NCBI GenBank assembly: GCA_944393295.1
Contig: CALXZR010000045.1
Coordinates: 1 to 10,863, forward strand
Source: an uncultured Clostridia bacterium
GTDB lineage: Bacteria > Bacillota_A > Clostridia > TANB77 > CAG-508
Direction of reading: 5' to 3'
Length of the DNA stretch: 10,863 bases
The position numbers were made by a program, and so were the translations under genes. Below are positions 5,449-10,863 of this stretch, one piece after another. Position 1 is the first letter of the stretch. Each line of letters starts with the position of its first letter. The notes beneath the pieces are model-generated. The model did not search any database and was not told the DNA's origin. It saw nothing but the letters and a program-made list of their open reading frames with translations.

Positions 5449-6480
5449 ATGCCAGAAGAACTAGATGCAAGAAAAAGAAAAATATTACAAGCAATAGTAG
5501 AAGAATATATAGAAACAGCAGAGCCTGTAAGCTCAGGAAATCTAGTAAAAAATGGAGAGTTAAGATGCAGTAGTGCTACTATTAGAAATGAAATGGCAGA
5601 TTTAGAAAAAAGTGGCTTTTTAGAGCAACCACATACATCTAGTGGAAGAGTTCCATCAGAAAAAGGATATAGATACTATGTAGACGAACTTTTAAGAGAA
5701 GACGATCTAAGTAGAAAGGAAATGGAACTTATAAAACAAAGATTAGAAACAAAAGTTAATGCTTTAGAAGATTTAACAAGAATAGCTACTACAACTTTAT
5801 CAGAAATAACGCATTATACCACTATTGCAATAGGACCAAATGTTAATAAACATACAATCATAGATATAAAATTTGTTTTACTTGGTACAAGAGTTTTAAT
5901 GGCTGTAATTCTTACTGATTCAGGAATTATAAGAGAATCTATAATAAAATTTGATGAAGATATCTCACAAGAACAGGTAAATGATTTAACTGTAATATTT
6001 AAAAATAAATTGGTAGGAAAGCCTTTAGAAAAATTAAATGGTCCAATTGAAGACTTTATAATGGCAGAGATGAAAACTGGAATCAACATAATTAAAAAAA
6101 TAATAAATGAAATTAATAAAATTGTAGAAGAATCTAATAGAATATATCTAGAAGGAACAAATAAAGTTGTTGATATGCCAGAATTTAAAAAGGTAGATAT
6201 AGCAAAAGATTTTTTAAATGTTTTAGATGCTAAAAATTTAGTTGCTGATGTATTAAATGCAGGAGTTGCAAGTGACATAAACGTATATATAGGAAGTGAA
6301 TCAGACAAAGAAGAACTTAAAAACTTTAGTATAGTAACCTTTAATCATTTATTAGAAGATAAAGATATAGGTACAATTGGAATTATAGGACCAAAAAGAA
6401 TGGATTATTCTAAAGTAATTTCTGTTATGAAATATATTAGCAAAAAGATAAATGAAGATTTTAAAAAAGGAAAATTCTAA
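5449..6480 (+). CDS. hrcA: Heat-inducible transcription repressor HrcA
   Basis: HrcA represses class I heat-shock genes by binding CIRCE; GroEL is known to help keep it active. The 343-residue protein has normal length. The N-terminal winged helix-turn-helix is visible in ARKRKILQAIVEEYIETAEPVSS, SSATIRNEMADLEKSGFLEQPH and TSSGRVPSEKGYRYYV, followed by a GAF-like dimerisation region ending in GIIGPKRMDYSKVISVMKYI. I place the start at ATG 5449, six bases after AGAGGTG (5436-5442). An upstream in-frame TTG at 5428 would put the start inside the CIRCE operator and lacks a ribosome site, so it is rejected. Being the first gene under its own operator implies autoregulation. grpE follows after 37 bp. 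Confidence 0.97.
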   Translation: MPEELDARKRKILQAIVEEYIETAEPVSSGNLVKNGELRCSSATIRNEMADLEKSGFLEQPHTSSGRVPSEKGYRYYVDELLREDDLSRKEMELIKQRLETKVNALEDLTRIATTTLSEITHYTTIAIGPNVNKHTIIDIKFVLLGTRVLMAVILTDSGIIRESIIKFDEDISQEQVNDLTVIFKNKLVGKPLEKLNGPIEDFIMAEMKTGINIIKKIINEINKIVEESNRIYLEGTNKVVDMPEFKKVDIAKDFLNVLDAKNLVADVLNAGVASDINVYIGSESDKEELKNFSIVTFNHLLEDKDIGTIGIIGPKRMDYSKVISVMKYISKKINEDFKKGKF

Positions 6481-6517
6481 AAATAAATAAAATTTCAAAG
6501 AAAGAGAGGTTGCAGTT

Positions 6518-7036
6518 TTGGAGAAAGAAGAAAAAAATGTAAATGAACAAGAGAAAAATCAAGAAGTTAAAGTGGAAAATGAGGTAAAACAAAACGAAGA
6601 AGTTGTAGAAAATATTCAAAGTGAAATTGATGAATTAAATGATAGATATAAAAGACTTTTTGCAGAGTTTGAGAATTACAAAAAGAGAAGTCTAAAAGAA
6701 AGAGAAAATTTATATGGAATGATCACAGGTGATGTAGTTTCAAAAATTTTACCAATTATGGATAATTTAGAAAATGCTGCAAATGCTAAAACAGAAGATA
6801 CAGCTTATCAAGAAGGAGTAAAATTAGTTATGAGACAATTTTCAGATGCATTAAAATCTTTTAATGTAGAAGAAATTGCTTCAGTTGGTCAAAAATTTGA
6901 TCCAGAACTACACGAAGCTGTTAGCCATATAGATGATGAAACAAAAGGAGAACAAGAAATTGTTCAAGAATATAGAAAAGGCTATAAAATTGGAAATAAA
7001 GTAATCCGTCATTCAATGGTAATTGTAGCTAATTAA
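6518..7036 (+). CDS. grpE: Nucleotide exchange factor GrpE
   Basis: GrpE is the cytoplasmic co-chaperone that opens the DnaK nucleotide pocket to release ADP and reset the Hsp70 cycle. The 172 residues show the family order: an acidic, low-complexity N-terminus (1-35), a long coiled-coil helix (about 35-70, with RLFAEFENYKKR), a helical bundle, and the C-terminal beta domain with the signature FDPELHEAV and the end EYRKGYKIGNKVIRHSMVIV. The start codon is TTG at 6518, seven bases after an AGAGAGGT site (6503-6510). The next in-frame ATG is beyond the coiled coil, so the TTG start is convincing and may lower its expression relative to dnaK. It lies between hrcA and dnaK in the operon. Confidence 0.97.
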   Translation: MEKEEKNVNEQEKNQEVKVENEVKQNEEVVENIQSEIDELNDRYKRLFAEFENYKKRSLKERENLYGMITGDVVSKILPIMDNLENAANAKTEDTAYQEGVKLVMRQFSDALKSFNVEEIASVGQKFDPELHEAVSHIDDETKGEQEIVQEYRKGYKIGNKVIRHSMVIVAN

Positions 7037-7143
7037 ATATAGCCAAAACTAAGGCTTAAAGAAATTATGTTATTAAATTTAAATTATTAATAAAAAACAA
7101 AAGAAAACAAATATAAGGTTAAAAGTAATTTTCTTAAAAATAA

Positions 7144-9021
<1,878 letters not shown>

Positions 9022-9049
9022 TATTGCTTAATTTAAATGTTTAAAATTG

Positions 9050-9077
9050 CTAGAGGTGGGAAGATTCTTACCTCTAG
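9050..9077 (+). other. Hairpin between dnaK and dnaJ
   Basis: Perfect 8-bp arms (9050-9057 and 9070-9077) with a partly pairing 12-base interior make a stable stem in the 77-bp gap. No T run follows, so it is not an intrinsic terminator. It ends 11 bp before the dnaJ ribosome site and could stabilise or mark processing of the dnaK message, or limit dnaJ translation. The role is inferred. Confidence 0.6.
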
Positions 9078-9098
9078 TATGTAATGCTAGGAGGAAAA

Positions 9099-10262
9099 AT
9101 GGCTAATAAAAGAGATTATTATGAAGTCTTAGGCGTAGGAAAAAATGCAACTGATGATGAGCTAAAAAAAGCATATAGAAGATTAGCTAAAAAATATCAT
9201 CCTGATGCAAATCCAGATAATAAAGAAGAAGCCGAAGCAAAATTTAAAGAAGTAAATGAAGCTTATGAAGTTCTATCAGATAGTCAAAAAAGAAAGATGT
9301 ATGATCAATTTGGCTTTGATGGACCTCAAGGTTTTAGTAATGGATCACAAGGTGGTGGATACTATTCTTATGGTTCTGGTTTTGATGGCTTTGGTGGATT
9401 TTCTGATTTTGGAGACTTTGGAGATTTGGGAGATATTTTCTCATCATTTTTTGGTGGTGGATCTTCAAGAACTAGAACTAATAGTAATGGACCTAGAAAA
9501 GGTGCAGACTTAAAAATAAGTTTAGATATTACTTTTGAAGAATCTTATTTAGGTGTTGAAAAAGAAATTAGTTTGAATAGAAATGAAACCTGCTCAGCTT
9601 GCTCAGGAACTGGTGCGAGAAAAGGTACATCTCCTGAAAAATGTGCTACTTGTTCAGGAACAGGAAAAATTAAGCAAATTGTTACAACACCATTTGGTCA
9701 AATGGCAACTCAAAAAGTTTGTCCAACTTGTAATGGTACAGGTAAAGTAATAAAAGAACCATGTATGGAATGTAAAGGAAAGGGTACTGTAAGAAAACCT
9801 GTAAAGATAAAAGTAAAAATTCCAGAAGGTATAGATGAAGGACAAACGATTGTATTAAAAGGAGAAGGAGAACCAGGAAAGAATGGTGGACCAAAAGGAG
9901 ACTTATACATAACAGTTCATGTAAAAAGACATAGCATATATTCAAGAAAAGCAGAACATGTTTTGTGTGAAGTTCCTATAACTTTTACAGGAGCTGCTTT
10001 AGGAACAGAAATTGAAATTCCAATGGTTGATGGAACTAAGGAAAAATTTAAAATTCCAGAGGGTACTCAAACAGGAACAAAATTTACAATAAAAAATAGA
10101 GGCTTCAAAAGTATAAATGGAAAATGGAGAGGTGATTTTGTATTTACTGTTATAGTACAAGTACCAAAAAGATTGACACATGAGCAAAGAGAGCTTTTAG
10201 TAGAACTAGCTAAAACAATGAATGAACAACCTCCTCTTAAGAAAAAAGGAATTTTTGGATAA
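9099..10262 (+). CDS. dnaJ: Chaperone protein DnaJ (Hsp40)
   Basis: DnaJ delivers substrates to DnaK and stimulates its ATPase. The 387-residue protein has all parts of a full-length type I DnaJ. The J domain is at about 4-70 with the HPD tripeptide in [11 protein letters not shown] Gly/Phe-rich region (about 75-130) is dense in GGF and FGDFGD. A zinc-binding region has four CxxCxGxG repeats ([32 protein letters not shown]), and two beta-barrel substrate domains end at LLVELAKTM. The true start is ATG 9099, four bases after AGGAGG (9089-9094). An upstream in-frame ATG at 9084 would place that site inside the coding region, so I reject it. It is the last gene of the operon, followed by a strong terminator. 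Confidence 0.98.
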   Translation: MANKRDYYEVLGVGKNATDDELKKAYRRLAKKYHPDANPDNKEEAEAKFKEVNEAYEVLSDSQKRKMYDQFGFDGPQGFSNGSQGGGYYSYGSGFDGFGGFSDFGDFGDLGDIFSSFFGGGSSRTRTNSNGPRKGADLKISLDITFEESYLGVEKEISLNRNETCSACSGTGARKGTSPEKCATCSGTGKIKQIVTTPFGQMATQKVCPTCNGTGKVIKEPCMECKGKGTVRKPVKIKVKIPEGIDEGQTIVLKGEGEPGKNGGPKGDLYITVHVKRHSIYSRKAEHVLCEVPITFTGAALGTEIEIPMVDGTKEKFKIPEGTQTGTKFTIKNRGFKSINGKWRGDFVFTVIVQVPKRLTHEQRELLVELAKTMNEQPPLKKKGIFG

Positions 10263-10319
10263 AAGAGCAGTAGAAAAATGATAAAAAATATTATATAAAA
10301 TTATTAAATATAAAAAAAA

Positions 10320-10363
10320 CACGAAGGAAAAAGATAAAAATTTTTCTTTCGTGCCATTTTTTT
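10320..10363 (+). terminator. Intrinsic terminator of the hrcA-grpE-dnaK-dnaJ operon
   Basis: A 13-bp stem with one G-U pair (10320-10332 with 10341-10353) is followed after CCA by seven T (10357-10363). It lies about 57 bp past the dnaJ stop and 15 bp before the next gene start. Confidence 0.88.
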
Positions 10364-10378
10364 ATTTAGGAGAAGAAT

Positions 10379-10863
10379 ATGGATTATATAGATGATATGC
10401 ACAAAACTTTAGATAAAATTATGCATATGCAACATAATATTATGACTTCAATAGTAAATATGGCAGAAGACGAAATAAAAAGAAGACCACAATCATCAAT
10501 TTCAGAAGGTCTGTTAAAAAAAGAATTTGAAGATTTAGGTAAGCAGTATGTTGATCTTAGAAAAAGAATGAATACATATAAAGTACAAGAATATAAAGGG
10601 AAAAAAAGTCTATTTGAAGGAACTACTATTGTAGTTGATGAAGAAGAAGCAAAAAAAGATGATAATTTAATATTAGATGTAAGAGATGATGCTAAAAGTT
10701 ATATAAGAGAAGCTTACGAGACTATACAATTTATTTCAAATGATGAAGCTGGTTTACCTTCTATATATGATGGAGATAAAGCAGAAGGTTTAAGAGAATT
10801 AGAATACGAAATGTATGAATACAATCTGCTTGCAATTGAAAGTAAAGGTGATTTGGAAGGCAT
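10379..10863 (+). CDS. Unrecognised acidic protein, 5' part only
   Basis: An open frame starts at ATG 10379, five bases after an AGGAGA site (10368-10373), and stays open to the window edge, giving at least 161 residues without a stop. I do not recognise it. The N-terminus is unusually rich in Met and His (Met at 1, 7, 15, 17, 22, 28; His at 8, 16, 19). An amphipathic, charged helical stretch runs over about 30-75. A short likely beta segment, FEGTTIVVDEEE (79-90), is followed by a strongly acidic, probably helical region. There is no signal peptide, membrane segment or cysteine. Codon use resembles its neighbours. It sits only 15 bp after the dnaJ terminator, so its promoter either lies upstream of or within the terminator region, or it depends on read-through. 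No function is proposed. Confidence 0.8.
   Translation, partial: MDYIDDMHKTLDKIMHMQHNIMTSIVNMAEDEIKRRPQSSISEGLLKKEFEDLGKQYVDLRKRMNTYKVQEYKGKKSLFEGTTIVVDEEEAKKDDNLILDVRDDAKSYIREAYETIQFISNDEAGLPSIYDGDKAEGLRELEYEMYEYNLLAIESKGDLEG

Noticed and set aside
5814..6308. 164-codon open frame on the minus strand inside hrcA
   Set aside because: Antisense shadow of the AT-rich hrcA gene, low-complexity Ser/Ile/Phe composition, no ribosome site and no family resemblance.
9654..9945. Several 60-90 codon minus-strand frames and a plus-strand 85-codon frame within dnaJ
   Set aside because: All lie inside the fully intact dnaJ gene in other frames and have no independent signals.

Overview
The window looks like a chromosomal housekeeping segment from a very AT-rich, low-GC Gram-positive bacterium, most likely an uncultured or gut-type member of the Clostridia. 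This rests on the A/T-dominated codon use, the strong AAGGAGG-type ribosome sites, the Gram-positive form of DnaK, the presence of whiA, and a heat-shock operon headed by hrcA with a CIRCE-like operator. No insertion sequence, phage gene, CRISPR array, tRNA or rRNA was seen.

Left part (1-1800): a TspO/MBR-family membrane protein gene lies on the minus strand and ends in two tandem hairpins. Facing away from it is a plus-strand unit made of a 53-codon small gene followed by a PflX-type radical SAM gene. The two units appear to be driven by promoters that interleave in about 40 bp.

Middle (1800-5275): a 527-bp gap holds a structured noncoding RNA with its own good promoter and a T-run end. It is much richer in G+C than its flanks. 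I think it is either a raiA-motif-type RNA or a 6S RNA, and I cannot decide between them by eye. Next come prmC (release-factor glutamine methyltransferase), whiA (DNA-binding regulator) and hemW (radical SAM heme chaperone), ending in a strong intrinsic terminator.

Right part (5275-10363): the class I heat-shock operon hrcA-grpE-dnaK-dnaJ, with a sigma-A-type promoter, a degenerate CIRCE operator, a hairpin between dnaK and dnaJ, and a terminator after dnaJ. HrcA represses the operon through CIRCE, and DnaK, DnaJ and GrpE form the Hsp70 folding machine. After the terminator, an unrecognised acidic protein gene starts and runs off the right edge.

Two gene starts were corrected: hrcA begins at 5449 and dnaJ at 9099. 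The coding content is ordinary. The best candidates for a second look are the noncoding RNA, the small gene upstream of pflX, the interleaved promoters and the unknown right-edge gene.
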